Source of the DNA: Adineta ricciae
Taxonomy: Eukaryota; Rotifera; Eurotatoria; Adinetida; Adinetidae
DNA length: 64,000 nucleotides
Reading direction: 5' to 3'
NCBI GenBank assembly: GCA_905250025.1
Contig: CAJNOJ010000137.1
Location: 1 to 64,000, forward strand
The translations under genes were made by a program, and so were the position numbers. The notes beneath the pieces are model-generated. The model had not been told where the DNA came from and searched no databases. It saw only the letters and a program-made list of their open reading frames with translations. Positions 22,162-35,146 of the stretch are shown in pieces. Positions within the stretch are counted from its first letter, which is position 1. Each line of letters opens with the position of its first letter.

Positions 22162-22719
22162 CTGCCTAAGTTCAGGCAGACTGCTATGAATAGATAAAGA
22201 ATGTTCATTACTGTTGAAGAAAAGTTTGAGTGTCTAATTAAAAAGAAACCGTCTACTCACTATTTATGAATATAGCTGGAAATTATAGTCATACATCATG
22301 TCGGTGTATTATTAATGGATCTATTAAAAAAAATTATTCACGTTGTCAATAATAGAACCTGTAATTATGATCAAATCCAATTGTTTAAAAGCCGTCATGA
22401 ACAACAAAGAGTGACAATTACACGCTTGTTTTGTCATATATAGAAATCGAATTGTTCATGAGTTTTTCTTAACACGTTCTCATTTCGTTAAAAGGAAAGG
22501 CGTTAAGCAGCACGTGCGACGATTGATTGTATCTGTGTTCATGAAAATAAGTGGAAAGGAGAAGAAGAGTCTGATAAGTGTTCCGCTCTTTCTATGACAA
22601 CAAGAAAGAGAGAGAAGAAAAATAAACGTCAGAACTGTCTTTTATTTTCATATTCTTACAAGAATTGACACACATAGAACAGGCAACAATTAACATGTAA
22701 TATTTATTTGGAGATCAGA
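22162..22719. other. intergenic upstream of GPCR-1
   Basis: Equivalent to 2720-3259 plus the start-codon segment lost in that copy. Contains the 5' flank of GPCR-1. Nothing else recognised. Confidence 0.45.
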
Positions 22720-23643
22720 ATGCCTTCCGAATTATTTTACTCGTTCAACTTTTCCATCTCTATCATCATTTCCCTCATTGGTTTAGTATTTGATCTCCTA
22801 ATCATAACAATTATCATCAACTATCGAAAATGTCATACTGTCAACTATTTTCTCATAGGTGATCTATGTATGTCCTCGATTGTATACTTTATTTTTCATA
22901 TTATCGGATGTTATTACGGTATTCGTGATGACTGGCATTCTCATCAACCATTATGTGTTTTTCGTGCGTATTGCATCATAGTATCGATAGCTGCTATGAC
23001 TTATTCGTTCTCAATCCAAGCTATCAGTCGTTTATTTTTTTCGGTTTTTTACACGCATTCATCTTTACTTAATTGGCGCGCTCATCAGATTTTGATTCTA
23101 GTGAAATGGTTCGTGAGTTTCGTATTAGGAATAAGACTGGTTTGTATTGATAATGGTTTTGAATTGATTGAAGAACATCGCATGTGTGGAATCAGAACTA
23201 ATAAACTACCTGTTGCACCATATTCAATTGGCTTTGTCTATATTCTTCCAAAAAGTATTGCAATCATAATCTATGCTATTGTTTTTCATCAAGTCCGTCT
23301 ATCATCGAAGCGAGTGAAATCGAGAAACGTGACAAATATCACCACAGCTTGTATTACATTAACATTTGTCAAAAAGAATTTGATCGTCATGCGGAACATG
23401 TTGGTTATTCTAAACATTCTTGTTTGTGGCGGAGCACCGTATTTGATATTGATGCTCTGGGATTTCATTCCCAATGGGAATCCACCAAAGGAACTCTATT
23501 TTATATCAGTAAATTCCTTAGTATCAGCAACGGCAATGATGGCAATTGTTACTTTTTTCAAAGATAAAAGACTTCGAAATCGAGCGTATGCTTGGTTTGT
23601 GCAATCGAACTCCAATGCTAGAAGTTTATCTGTATTTGAATGA
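22720..23643 (+). CDS. rhodopsin-like 7TM receptor GPCR-1, haplotype B (intact)
   Basis: 307 residues from ATG 22720 to TGA 23643, one exon. The frame is open four codons upstream but only with TTG, so ATG 22720 is the start. Hydrophobic segments at about residues 8-36 (SIIISLIGLVFDLLIITIII), 44-70, 81-108, 125-150, 170-195, 228-252 and 258-283 give a 7TM fold. The TM3 end reads AISRLFFSVFY, an SRL in place of DRY, so coupling may be atypical. Cys before TM3 (LCVFRAYC) and in the second extracellular loop (HRMCGI) could bridge. The C tail is short. Ligand unknown. The haplotype A copy at 3260 has lost its start and has two frameshifts, so this may be the only functional allele. Confidence 0.85.
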   Translation: MPSELFYSFNFSISIIISLIGLVFDLLIITIIINYRKCHTVNYFLIGDLCMSSIVYFIFHIIGCYYGIRDDWHSHQPLCVFRAYCIIVSIAAMTYSFSIQAISRLFFSVFYTHSSLLNWRAHQILILVKWFVSFVLGIRLVCIDNGFELIEEHRMCGIRTNKLPVAPYSIGFVYILPKSIAIIIYAIVFHQVRLSSKRVKSRNVTNITTACITLTFVKKNLIVMRNMLVILNILVCGGAPYLILMLWDFIPNGNPPKELYFISVNSLVSATAMMAIVTFFKDKRLRNRAYAWFVQSNSNARSLSVFE

Positions 23644-24423
23644 CTTTCTTCGATCAAAACGAGCCGAGGATAATTGATTGCAAGGTCAATTTATAGCTTT
23701 AAAAAAATAATATATTGAGAAGAACGTTCTGTCTTGAATGTTTCCAAAACACAGTTCATTAGTATAATAGCTGTTGCCATCACGACATCTCCGAATCTTG
23801 CTAGCTGAAAATTTCCTAGTAATTGTCGAAGCAAACATTTTTTAGCCATCTGCGGCTATACACTCCCGGTTTACTTGATAATATGAGCAATGATGACTCT
23901 GTGTTTTTGGCCTACGGATTTCTTATTTGACGATACAGACAGAAAAGATTAGCACATCTTCGAATAGGGTACTGTGCTTGCAAAGTTCATAATTGGTAAC
24001 TATTTGTAATTTATTCCTTGTTTTAGAAATGACATTGCGGTATTTCATTCAAATTATTATTCTCCAATGAGCAAACATCGTTGCTTAGTACACATTATCA
24101 TTTGTTCGTCCTTTACCCATATTTTTCCGTTGTCCTATTATATCTTCCTTCTCTAATTGATATGCTTTTATCTGCTCGAATGTTCACAGGCATAATTCAT
24201 GTCAAGAGGCTGCCATTAACGGCTGATCGAAAATGCTTAATGTCGATTTCTATTTTTTCAAGCGTCATTAAAGTGCTGGAAAACTTCTCTAGAAAACATC
24301 AGTAGATGCTCATTCTATTCCATTCTCAGAATATTTTTGTTATCTTATTATTAATTTTCGCCTTCTTGTATCCATTTATTTTAACCCTATTTCTCCAAGT
24401 GACATTTAACCGTTAATATCAAC
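23644..24423. other. intergenic between GPCR-1 and GPCR-2
   Basis: 780 bases matching 4133-4917. A 74-codon hydrophobic frame at 24081-24305 is not conserved in the other copy and is not credited as a gene. Confidence 0.4.
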
Positions 24424-25344
24424 ATGAATGTCCCTTCAATTGTCAATCGAATCTACATTTTTATCAGTTGTCTGGATTTCACCACGGCATTCGTATTTCT
24501 TACATTAGCTGTTGTTTATCGACATCAGTGCTTCAATTTTCCAACACTCTTAGCATGTAATACCGCGCTATCAATCCTTTTCTGTTCGGCTAATCACGTA
24601 GCAATAGGCGTATATATGTACATTTGGGATCAATATGAGAATCCTAACATCGATACGTTATGCTCATTACGTGCATATTTTCATCATTCTTCTGTGGCTT
24701 GCATTCATTTTTCCTTTATCCTATTGGCTCTTGAAAGATACTGTAAAGTTCGACAACTTAAACTTCTGGCAACTCCATGGCGAAAGACTTGTACGGTGCT
24801 TTTCCAATGGATAGTTGGTTTTACTTTTACTTTACCTGTCCTAGTGACAGGCAATATGCCAAAGATGGCATCGGATAACTTATGTTTTGTAACACTGTTA
24901 AAACCCGATTTTATAGTATATCAGAGTGTGACAACATTATTGACGACCGATGTTGCTTTAGGTATTCTTTATCGATCATTAGTACGTCATGTGCGCCAAG
25001 TATCGTCAAAACTCAATAATAATCAACAAACGCGGATGCACCGCGATTTGACTATGGTTCGTCGTATTGTTCTACTCAATTTTCAATTAGCTATCGTCGG
25101 AATACCAATAATCATCGTTGTTATTCTTACTCTCATTCGTGTTGATCTTATACCTCACAAAATTATGCGTATGATGCTTCTCTTATCGAATTTACCTTTC
25201 TCACCTATGTTAATTGTCCTTCTATTACTGACGCCGGATCTTCGAAAAAGTTTAATTAAATGTCGAAATAAACTGAAACATTGCCGACCAACCAAGATTA
25301 CTCCCATTCACCCAATAGCACCCATCAGCCACGCTCAACGGTGA
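24424..25344 (+). CDS. rhodopsin-like 7TM receptor GPCR-2, haplotype B
   Basis: 306 residues, same length and start as the copy at 4918, no indels. The LERYCKV motif at the end of TM3 and all seven hydrophobic segments are kept. Differences are mostly conservative and lie in TM1-TM3 and the C tail (for example TKITPIHP against TDITPVHP). Both copies being intact contrasts with GPCR-1 next door. Confidence 0.85.
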   Translation: MNVPSIVNRIYIFISCLDFTTAFVFLTLAVVYRHQCFNFPTLLACNTALSILFCSANHVAIGVYMYIWDQYENPNIDTLCSLRAYFHHSSVACIHFSFILLALERYCKVRQLKLLATPWRKTCTVLFQWIVGFTFTLPVLVTGNMPKMASDNLCFVTLLKPDFIVYQSVTTLLTTDVALGILYRSLVRHVRQVSSKLNNNQQTRMHRDLTMVRRIVLLNFQLAIVGIPIIIVVILTLIRVDLIPHKIMRMMLLLSNLPFSPMLIVLLLLTPDLRKSLIKCRNKLKHCRPTKITPIHPIAPISHAQR

Positions 25345-25663
25345 ATTGTTAGAGAGTCACCAAAAGATATACAGTCGCTGATGATGCGTAGAACTTTCTC
25401 ATGCATTTCGCATCGTTTTAATAATAATAACAATAATAACTTTTCATTGGTAGGAGAAAACCAACCATTGAAATAAATAAATGTGAATAATTAGCCATGC
25501 GATACGCCTGACAACGTGTACTTTGCTTGCTAACTGTATCATGTGTACTTTTTTTCTCTCACCTATATTTTTTCTCTTACGCATATATATTCACAATAAG
25601 GTATACGCCCTTAATTTCATTATTCAAATAGGTACCCGCACTAGAGATACAGTTTGGAGAGAA
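25345..25663. other. intergenic upstream of TRPA-type channel, haplotype B
   Basis: Matches 5839-6154 with small indels (an ATAATAATAAC repeat expanded near 25424). The open frame upstream of the channel Met in this copy is not conserved, so it is not treated as coding. Confidence 0.4.
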
Positions 25664-28600
25664 ATGTATAGGGATCAGTCGTTGAAAGTCATTCTCCCCC
25701 ATCATTCACCGGAAAAGTCTTTTCTACATGCACAAAACCGTCAACGAACACTATCGAATCTATCATCTGTGTCTTCTTCCAATGCTTACAATGCACGGCA
25801 AGCATCATTTTCATCAGGATATTCTTTTCAAGATCGTCCATCGATAGATAACGACGAGTTGTCCAGTGACGATGATAGTTTTCAATACTACGATCGACGC
25901 TTTTCACAGATTTACCGTCGACAACGTCGTACTTCATTACAATCTCTTAAATTAAAGCAACGCTCATTATCAACGTTCAAACCGAATACTCTTACTCTTC
26001 CCGCAATTGCTAGGGAGACGATTACTATTCCCAAAGCTGACAAAGATCTCTATGGGCAAACACTGCTTCATTTGGCGGCTCGTCTAGGTCATAGCGATAT
26101 TCTTCGCCTACTGATTAGTGAAACATCACAAGCGAGTTCGTTGTTGAACAAACGAGGACAAACTCCACTGTTAGCAGCAATAGAAGGAGGATCGACAAAT
26201 ACTGCAATTCTACTGCTAGAATCCGATCCGCAGTTTATTATAAATGCTGATCATCAAAGATCGAATGTATTCCATTATGCATGTGAGTACTCCAATGATG
26301 TTGTCCTTAATCGAGCTACTGCTCTTCTCAAATGTCTCAATTCATTGAGCGATCGAGCTGTTGTAAGTTGATTCATTTTGTGGGAAAAATTTCCTTCGGA
26401 CGGATTTTTCCTAGGGCTTGAGACGTGTGACAGAACAAAATTTTCTTGGTCGAAGTCCAATTGATATTGCCATATGGAAAGGTCAATTAAAATGCGTCAA
26501 ACAATTCTTTTGCTCACCATGGTTGGAGGCTCACATTGATATTCGAGAATTAATTACCGCTGATTCATTGAAATGTGCTATCGATCACGATCAATTGGAT
26601 ATTCTCTCGTTTTTCATCAATGATACCAAACGGTTTGCTCATATTATTCAAATAGCCATCGATGTGTGTGGACAAAGTTTTAATCTAGTAAATACCCTTC
26701 CGAAAAAAGAATCGAATTATAATTCTTTCATTCCTAGCTTGAATATGCCATACATTTGAAAAAGAAAAACGTCGTTCGATTATTACTTAGTGTTTATATT
26801 CCAGCTGAACAACACGTCGTTCGTCAGCAATATAAATCATTTCTACTGCATTATCATCTATCTGATTCGGGACCATTCTATCAAACTCCAATTCAACGAA
26901 TGTTAACCTCACCGGAATGTATTTCTTTGGTTCCATTGATATTAGAACAGTTTGTCGACGCCACTGGTATTGACCTATCGATCATTGATGATTGTCTCTA
27001 CGTCCGACCTGACCACACACGATGTATATTTGGGCGAGGAAAGAAATTTTTAGCAAGAGATTGGTTACAAGAACACCCCCTCGGTAGGTGTTAATTTTGT
27101 CTCGGATACATGAAACTGTTTCTCTTTTGTTCAGCTTTGATTGCAAAAGCAAATTGTAAGACGATTTATGATCACCAATTAGTTCGAATCTGTGTTGATT
27201 TAAAATTTAATATCTTCGGAAATTGTCTCTATATTCTCATTCTCGGTTTCCAATCCTTGTATGTAGCATTGTACACAGGAATTACATTGGGTTCGCCAAC
27301 TCCAGCGAATCAGGGCACTAATTACTTTCAGATGGTGAATTACTCGTGCAATGATTTGTGTATTCAATTATCAAATAATCCAGTTAACCCAGCGCAACAT
27401 CAACCAGTAATATATGTATTCCGTATTATCTTATTAATTCTATCTTGCTTGGGTTTATTGAAAGAATTCTATCAAATGTTCACACAACGAAAGAAGTATT
27501 TCCATCGATTTTATATCAATCTTATTGAATTACATATCTTTGTAAGTTTCCATTTAAATATTCAAGCAAATTATCATTTGATATTCGTATAGGTCAGTGC
27601 AATAATCTACTCTGTCGATGTTAATGAATGTACGCGTCAAACGGGCATACGTTGTATAAACCAATGGATGACCGGTGGGATTGGACTTCTTTCTGTTTGG
27701 ACATCATTGTTATTAGTAGTAATGAATGGAATTAAATTTGGAAAATACGGCCTTCTTTTCATTACCGTATTCACAACATTTCTGAAATTTATAGCCGTGT
27801 ATATATTCATTTGGGTGGGCTACATCTTAGCCTTTTACATGATTTGTAAAGATATTATGGAGCAGTTTTTACCATTCAATTTTGTACCCAAGCTATTAGC
27901 CATGTTCATTGGTAAAAACTTGGATTATACGGATAGATGAATTTGAAGTTTTTCTCTCATATAGGTGAATATGACGTGGACGGCACATTTTTTCCTAATA
28001 ACAATCAATTGCTGCCAGGCGCGGAAGGTGCATTGATCCTCTATAGTGCATTTATCTTTACGATGTTCGTTGTAATGACAAATATAATGGTAGGCGAACA
28101 GAAGGTCATCTTCTATGAAATCGAGAATATATCGGGTTTTTCTTTCATCTAGGGCGGTCTTGCCGTTGCTGATGTGAAAGAATTCCGGCTCAATGCAAAA
28201 CGAGAGCATTTAAGATCTCGGATTGAAGTCATATTAGGATTGCAGGTTTATCTAGGTGGCTTCTGTGAAACAATTGGTTCGATTATCATGAAAATATATC
28301 GAAATCCCAAATGGCATTATTTTTTGAAGATACTTGGTTCGATGGGACCGAAATATCAATTGGAAAAACTTCGTATCATCTCCAATCCTGTGGACATTCC
28401 TTATCCAATAATCGAGGTTGAACAAAATGAAAGTTTACAACACCCGTTAGTACTCTCTATGAACGAACGATTGCAGCAAGTGTGTCCGCAAACAGGTTTT
28501 TATATTCATCATCGTACGGTGCGGAACCCTTCGATATTCTATGGAGATGATAATACGATATTACTGAAGAAAAGCGACGAGGTAAAAGACATAGTAGAAG

Positions 28601-28692
28601 AATCAAGTATACGGACAAATAATGAATTGAGAAAGTTGGCATTAAATTTACAAAATGAATTAGAAGATATTAAACGACGACTCAATCGATAG
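25664..28692 (+). CDS. TRPA-type ankyrin-repeat cation channel, haplotype B
   Basis: Seven exons at the same places as in the copy at 6155: 25664-26362, 26415-26663, 26738-27083, 27135-27541, 27593-27911, 27965-28089, 28153-28692; 894 residues, one more than the other copy (an added Thr in RETITIP). All frames and splice sites are kept; exon 2 uses a GTGTGT donor here against GTATGT. The frame is open upstream to 25523, but the other copy has TGA directly before the equivalent Met, so Met 25664 (MYRDQ) is chosen. Ankyrin repeats, pore GEYDVDG and post-S6 GGLAVADVKEF are conserved. Function as for the other copy: predicted sensory cation channel. Confidence 0.85.
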
Positions 28693-28929
28693 AGTGATGT
28701 AAAAGCTAGTTTTTTGTAGTTATATGTAATCATATGTTTGTTAATTTTCATCGACTAAGTCAAAATTTAATTACATTATTCTGTTTTTTTTACATGTTTG
28801 TCGAAGCACTTCCGATGTTTCATGCACTTCAATAATATAATCCCGTGTGCTTTCATACGTTTCTTTATGTACTGGTACATACTATAAATACATACAGCTC
28901 CCAACTTATGGTTAGTAACCATCTCATCG

Positions 28930-29640
28930 ATTCTCATTCACTCTGCTAGTTCGGCCATTGCTTGGGGTTCGGGTAACTTCGTATATGATCCTGGCGCCAA
29001 TTATCAATTAGTTCGGGAGGATAGTTTTGAAAATGTTGGTAATAGTACGGCAATCATCAATGGAGCACTTGTGTACCCACCCAATTCAGCGAATTGGGGT
29101 TTGAAGACCGGTACTCAATTTGGTGGTGCACGAAACTTCACAACTTCCATTTAGAATGCGTATGTTCAAAATGGTCAACTAACGATTGTTGCATGTAAAG
29201 AAGGATATACATAAGCAATGCTATTAAGTGTTGATCGTAAAGAATTCACATTTGGAAAATTTGCAGCCAAGATTCAGTTACCTTACGGGCGAAGAATATG
29301 GCCTGCATTTTGGATGGTAGGAAACACTTGGAAAAAGTACTGTTACTATTGGTTTAATGGTTGGCGAAATTGATATTATTGGAACCATCGGAGGTTATAC
29401 CAATGAAGTGATCCCAAAGACCAACGTGCTCATGGTGGTATTGTTTGGAATAAAGCATCGAATTCAATACAACAAATATACCAAACTCCGTTAATCCCGT
29501 CGATAGCTGGACTGAAAAACGATCTTTTTACATCGATTTAGATTTAGCCATAGGTGAAGAATGAGCTCGTGTACCCAGCAATACAACCGTTTCCGCAAAA
29601 AAGGATGATTTTTTACTGGATTCGAGTTTATCAAACACGT
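28930..29640 (+). pseudogene. GH16 beta-glucanase-like remnant, haplotype B
   Basis: Collinear with 9430-10110. Pieces such as NGQLTIVA, IWPAFWMVG and GEIDIIGTIGG are readable but in different frames and separated by stops. The position of the second catalytic Glu is Gly. It differs from the other copy in several stops and indels, as expected for two decaying alleles. Confidence 0.65.
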
Positions 29641-29889
29641 TAAACAAGCGATATCTATTACGGAACAAAACTTTACGCTGAGCGTGTAGACTTTTTAAAT
29701 AGTTTTCTCAATTTTCTTTTGTGTTTAACAGACGTGCGAGTGTATAATACGTAATATGAAACCAAATATATTCCTATTAATCCAACATGATAAATAACAG
29801 AAAAAAAAGATGGCAAATAAACCAACAGTAGACTTTAACAAAAAAAATTATTTTTACAAGACCTTTTGTGATAGTCTTGGAGGTTAACG

Positions 29890-32800
29890 ATGGCGCTCAT
29901 GGAAACACTATATTTTATATTTCTCTTGTCTTTTGCTGAAACCACTGTTTATTTATATCATACTGAAGATAGTCTGTCAGCTGAATTTTATGATTGTGTG
30001 TACCATAACGATCTTCTCTATTGCCGTCGTCCAAGCACACCGATTGTTTTACAACGTGACAGTCATATACAACGCTGTTATCATAACGGCAAGGTTCATT
30101 CATTTGCTTCGATCATCAATGACTCTATTGATGTAAGTTTTATTCTGCATAATTGGAATTCTGGCATCGAGATGGTAGAAGATTATTTGAATCGTGTAAC
30201 AAACGAGGACGATAAATACATATGTGAATGCACACATTCACGATAGTTTGGAAAAGATTGTGAATATCGGTTATTATTGGGAGAAACATTTGAAGAAGAA
30301 CTTATACGGGAGCAAATAAAAAAAAAGCGAGATCCAGATGAATTGCAAGTGTACGGTGATATTTTATGCTATGAAACATTGAGATGTGATTCTGGTCTAT
30401 TGTGTCTGGATTGGCGCGATATTTGTGACGGCGTACAACAATGTATGTTGGGGTATGATGAAGAAAACTGTGATAAGCTAGAATTTAATGAATGTGAAGA
30501 TGGCGAGTATCGATGTGTGAACGGAATGTGTATTCCTGACGAATATTTTCTTGATGGTGACTATGATTGTATGGATATGACAGATGAAATGGGATACGAT
30601 GATGGATCCGATTGTGCACTTCAGCAAGTGAACAGTGGATGTGATGATCGGATTTGTTTACGAAATCACTATTCGTGTGGGGACGGCCAATGTATTTTGG
30701 ATCGTCTTGCTTTTCAGAAATCATTAAAGAAACGAAAAACATGTAAAAGTTATCGTGAACAGTATTATATGTGTGAGACTCATAGTTCCCAAATGCTATG
30801 GACGTTACCCAATGGTAAATGTTCTTCAGAGAAAAACTACGAGGAAATCAATGTTTTAAATCGAACCAATTCTGAACTATGTATTTATTTCTTGAAATGT
30901 GCTCTTTCGGAAGGTGCAGAAAAGAACTGTGTCAGTAGGAGTAATGGCAAGGACTATGTTGGACAACTAAGAAGGCATTGCCACTCATCGTCCATCCAAT
31001 ACCCTACGGGTGCCATAATTGCTCCTTACTTGCGCCATTTTTATAACATCGAACGGTTATGGGAAAATGACACACCTGACTTTATCGCGCTCAATGCAAC
31101 TATTAGATGTCGACAATATCTAATCCAACATTACGCACATATGTCATACTCTATGAACACATCTCTTCGGCAATGGGAAGAATTAATATGCACGTCTCAA
31201 GTGGAGAATATCTCTGTTCTTGAAGTAGGTAACGATGAGCCCTGTTACAATGATTCTCAAACCTTTACAGGTCAATCCTATAATGTCATTGATGTGTGCA
31301 ATCGCTCGAGAGAATGTATCTCTGCATATCGCATAGCAGATGGATCGGCTGATTGCGCAGATCAGATGGACGAGGCTGAAGATAATAGAATCTTGGTATT
31401 ACAGACGTGTTTCACGATGCGCCGACATCGTTTTCGATGTTCTCCTAAACAACTTACATGTTTACCTATTAATCGTTTTGATAATTATATAGCTGATTGT
31501 AAGAATAATCACGATGAAATATTTCCATCAAGACCAAAGTACTACAGCAGATCAAACAATGATCGCGAAATGCTTAGGCAATACATTGAAAATTCATGGA
31601 AAGCTGATAGCGCATTTCAAGTTGTAGAACATATGTCATTCCAAGGCTATTGCAATACATTTTGGGACGAAAAATCACAAAAAGACGAGGACAGTAGTAT
31701 TTGTAAAGATTGGTGGATATGCTCTGAGGATCAGTGGCAGTGTCATTCGGGTCAGTGCATTGATATTGATTGGATTCTAGATGGAGAATGGGATTGTTCC
31801 GATGCGTCAGACGAACAAGCAATTTTCTTCACTAATCATTCATTATCTTCACATAACTTCGATTTAATCAACGGTTCCATTCTGGAAGAAAATTTTGCAA
31901 TATTATATGATGACGAGCCATTTTGGAATATTTGTAGTTTGGACACGGAATTTCCATGTTTTCCAACTAATTCTTCTCATTTATTGACTGACACTGGTAA
32001 AATACATCCGTGCATCAATCTCGAAAAGGTCGGTGATGGTCATGCTGACTGCTTGGGTGCTCTAGATGAACGAAATACAATCGAACACTGCAACGGTGGT
32101 AGTATGCTCGGCTACGATTTTCAATGTTTATCGACCAAAACGTGCATTGAATTTTTTCAGGTGTGTATCACCAGATGTCCTAATACCGCTGATGATAAAC
32201 AAGTGTGTACTGGCATAACAGACTCCGATAACTGCAGAAGCTATAATGATTTTCGATGTTGGAATGGAACTTGCATTAGGAAAGGATGGTGTAACGGTGA
32301 TCTAGAATGTTTACACGGAGAAGACGAATACTTCTGTCAAATCCCAAGTGTCGAAAACGAAATTATCGAACTTAGTTATCGCAGTCACAAGAAAATGCTT
32401 GACTTGACTATACCAAAGGAATTGAATTTACCAGTGTTTCCTTATGCAGCAAACATATCAGACAACATCACTGGAAACAATCCTACAATATTAAAAAGCA
32501 TCAACATAATCAACAATATTTCTTCGTCGATGCCTTATGTATGTAATCGAGGCGTTGGCATTCTCACATACAAGGATTCTGTGGTCTGCTTCTGTCCTGA
32601 GCAATACTACGGTGACAAATGTCAATTTTATAGCGATCAATTCAGCGCAATTTTTAGTTTGAATATCTCCAATTCGAAATATATAATGAATACAAATGCG
32701 GCAGTAGTATTAAAGATGCTCGTTTTATTCTTATACAGAAATCAGTCACTTGGTATCAAAGAATTTCATGTCCGACCGGGTGTCGAACTTACTAATCCTA

Positions 32801-34926
32801 CGAAACAAATTCTTCGTTTTCTCTACCCACGAACGAATGCATCGTTGGAGAGAAAACGGAAGCGACGCTCAAATCGATCAGATATTATCTATGAACATCC
32901 GTATTCAGTTCAAATCGAAGGCTATGAATTAAAGCAAAATGAAACGCCATTTTTGATCGGTGTATGGAAATATCCGATTTACTTCGACTATCTTCCATCA
33001 TTTCGGCTTGCTAAAATTTTAAGTTTAACCAACGCGGATGGCCTCTATGATCCGTGCTCGAGTAATCCATGCAATAAACATTATAAGTGCTATCCACTTC
33101 TCAATCAACCACGCAATTACATTTGTTCTTCATCTGAACATGAGTCTTATGCAAACTATTGCGCATCAAACGCTTTGTATCGACGTGATATTCGATTACC
33201 TGCATACTGTATTTGTCCATTAGAACGTTATGGACGTCGGTGTGAACTGTTGCATGACCAATGTAATGAAAATCCTTGTGAGAATAATGGCACTTGCCTT
33301 CCGTCAATAAAACCAACTGAGTACTATTGCATATGCACTGATCTATATTATGGCAAACAGTGCGAATTACCAAAACAAATAATTTCTCTACGTATCAACA
33401 ATACTGCTGAATATAGAGCGATAGTTATTCAATATTTTCAAATAAATGTTACTACATTGAATTTGATTTTGATTTCTCAGCATGTTTACACACGACTCCC
33501 TAGTCGATTGACCAATTTACTTAGTGAGTTGAAGCCACCTGATCTTATTGTTGCTAAACAATACATCGATATCAATCAAGTTCATATTTACATTATTTCA
33601 ATACAAATCAATGGCACATCGATCAGCATTACGACACACATGAGTGAGATCAATCGTTGCGTAGATGTACGTAGCTTATTTCCGGAAACTGAACGTGAAA
33701 TTCATGCATATAAATATCATCGTCTTTGTCGAAAAAATTCAACTTTATTCTGCTTCTATGATCCTAATTATCTATGTATTTGCGACAAAGATCACTATCG
33801 TGTTGAGTGTTTCGGTTATAATCACAATATCGAACGATGCTCGTTCTGCTTTGCCAATGGACAATGTTTAATAGAAGATCGTCGACATCGAGAGAATTAC
33901 CTGTGTCTTTGTCCGCGATGTCATTCAGGTCGATTATGTCAATTTACTGATGATGGATTAAGTTTTACTCTCCATTCAGCTCTGTTACGAGTTGATTATG
34001 CTTATCAGATAATCTACTGCAGCGTTGTTTTTCTTATTTTTATCTTCGGTGCGATAACCAATTGTGCAACATTTATTACATTTAATCGATCAAATTTACG
34101 AAGTACAAGTGTTGGAATTTATCTTTTATTCTATGCAATGATTAGTCAGTTGACACTGCTGTCATTGTTATTGAAAAGTCTTCAAGTACTTTTAGATTTT
34201 CTAATAGATGATACCTTATGTAAAATCATCTCCTATCTACTTTCAATTACTCTTCGATGTTCATTGTGGTTGATCAGTTGGGTGGCAATTGTACGTGTGG
34301 TTTACATCCGAGTTCTTTTCTCAACTCTATTTAAAAACGTTTATCTTGCGGTAAAAATCAGTTTTATGACGTTGATTATCGTCGCCTCGATGGATATTCA
34401 TGAACTATTCTTCTATGTCAAAGACCCGAGTGGACAATCAGCTTGTATTGCTCACTATCCATCAATTGTATCCATGTATGAACGTGTCACTGTCATTCTC
34501 CATCATACTATTCCATTCTGTATTCAAATCCTGTCAATTACGGGACTTATCATTTTGGCAGCGCGTAGTCGTTCTCGTGCTACAAATAATTCGGAGACAT
34601 TTTCCCGATATCTTCAACGACAGTTTCAAATTCAAAAGGAAATGTATATCGTTCCGCTAGTCGTCATAATCAGTGGTTTGCCACAATCGATCTTTTCATT
34701 TAGTTTCTCATGTATAGAGCTATCGTCGTGGCAGAAACATCTGTTAATTCTTGCGTATCTTTTCGCGTATGCACCACAATCACTTGGTTTTATTCTCTTT
34801 GTTTTACCCTCAAGTAGTTATTTGAAAGAATTTCAAGCAACTAGCCTGTCGAAAACATTTATTTTTCGATTCATTTTGACTGAATTGAAGAAAAATCATC
34901 TTGTACCAACCACGACGGTGACATAG
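29890..34926 (+). pseudogene. giant LDLa/EGF/7TM receptor R1, haplotype B, one nonsense codon
   Basis: Same length (1678 codons) and domain plan as the intact copy at 10373, with no frameshift, but codon 119 is TAG (30244-30246) where the other copy has CGT after a CACGAT context. The frame resumes without shift and is open to TAG 34926 for another 1560 codons. Translation from the true ATG would stop after the signal peptide and first EGF-like unit. A downstream Met could start a protein without signal peptide. The ERKRKRRSNR site, LDLa and EGF modules and 7TM are otherwise kept, so inactivation looks recent, or the codon could be a base error. Confidence 0.8.
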
Positions 34927-35146
34927 TTTTCGAACACTCGCCAAGCGTGTGAGTGTAGAAATATGCTCGATACTTGCGCATTGATCGATTGGTTCTTACG
35001 TACTAATAACACTGTGAAAGCAGTTGTTCTCGAGTTCTAGTTGTTCAACGTCTCTTTTTGATCTTTTCACCTTATACGATGTTATTCACTGCTTTTGTTC
35101 TTTTAAACATATAGGCAACCTGATAATAATAAAAATGTTCTAAAAT

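Noticed and set aside
24081..24305. 74-codon hydrophobic frame upstream of GPCR-2
   Set aside because: The equivalent stretch in the other copy has in-frame stops, and no receptor motif is present.
25523..25663. 47-residue N-terminal extension of the TRPA-type channel
   Set aside because: The other copy has TGA directly before the Met, and the extension is not conserved.
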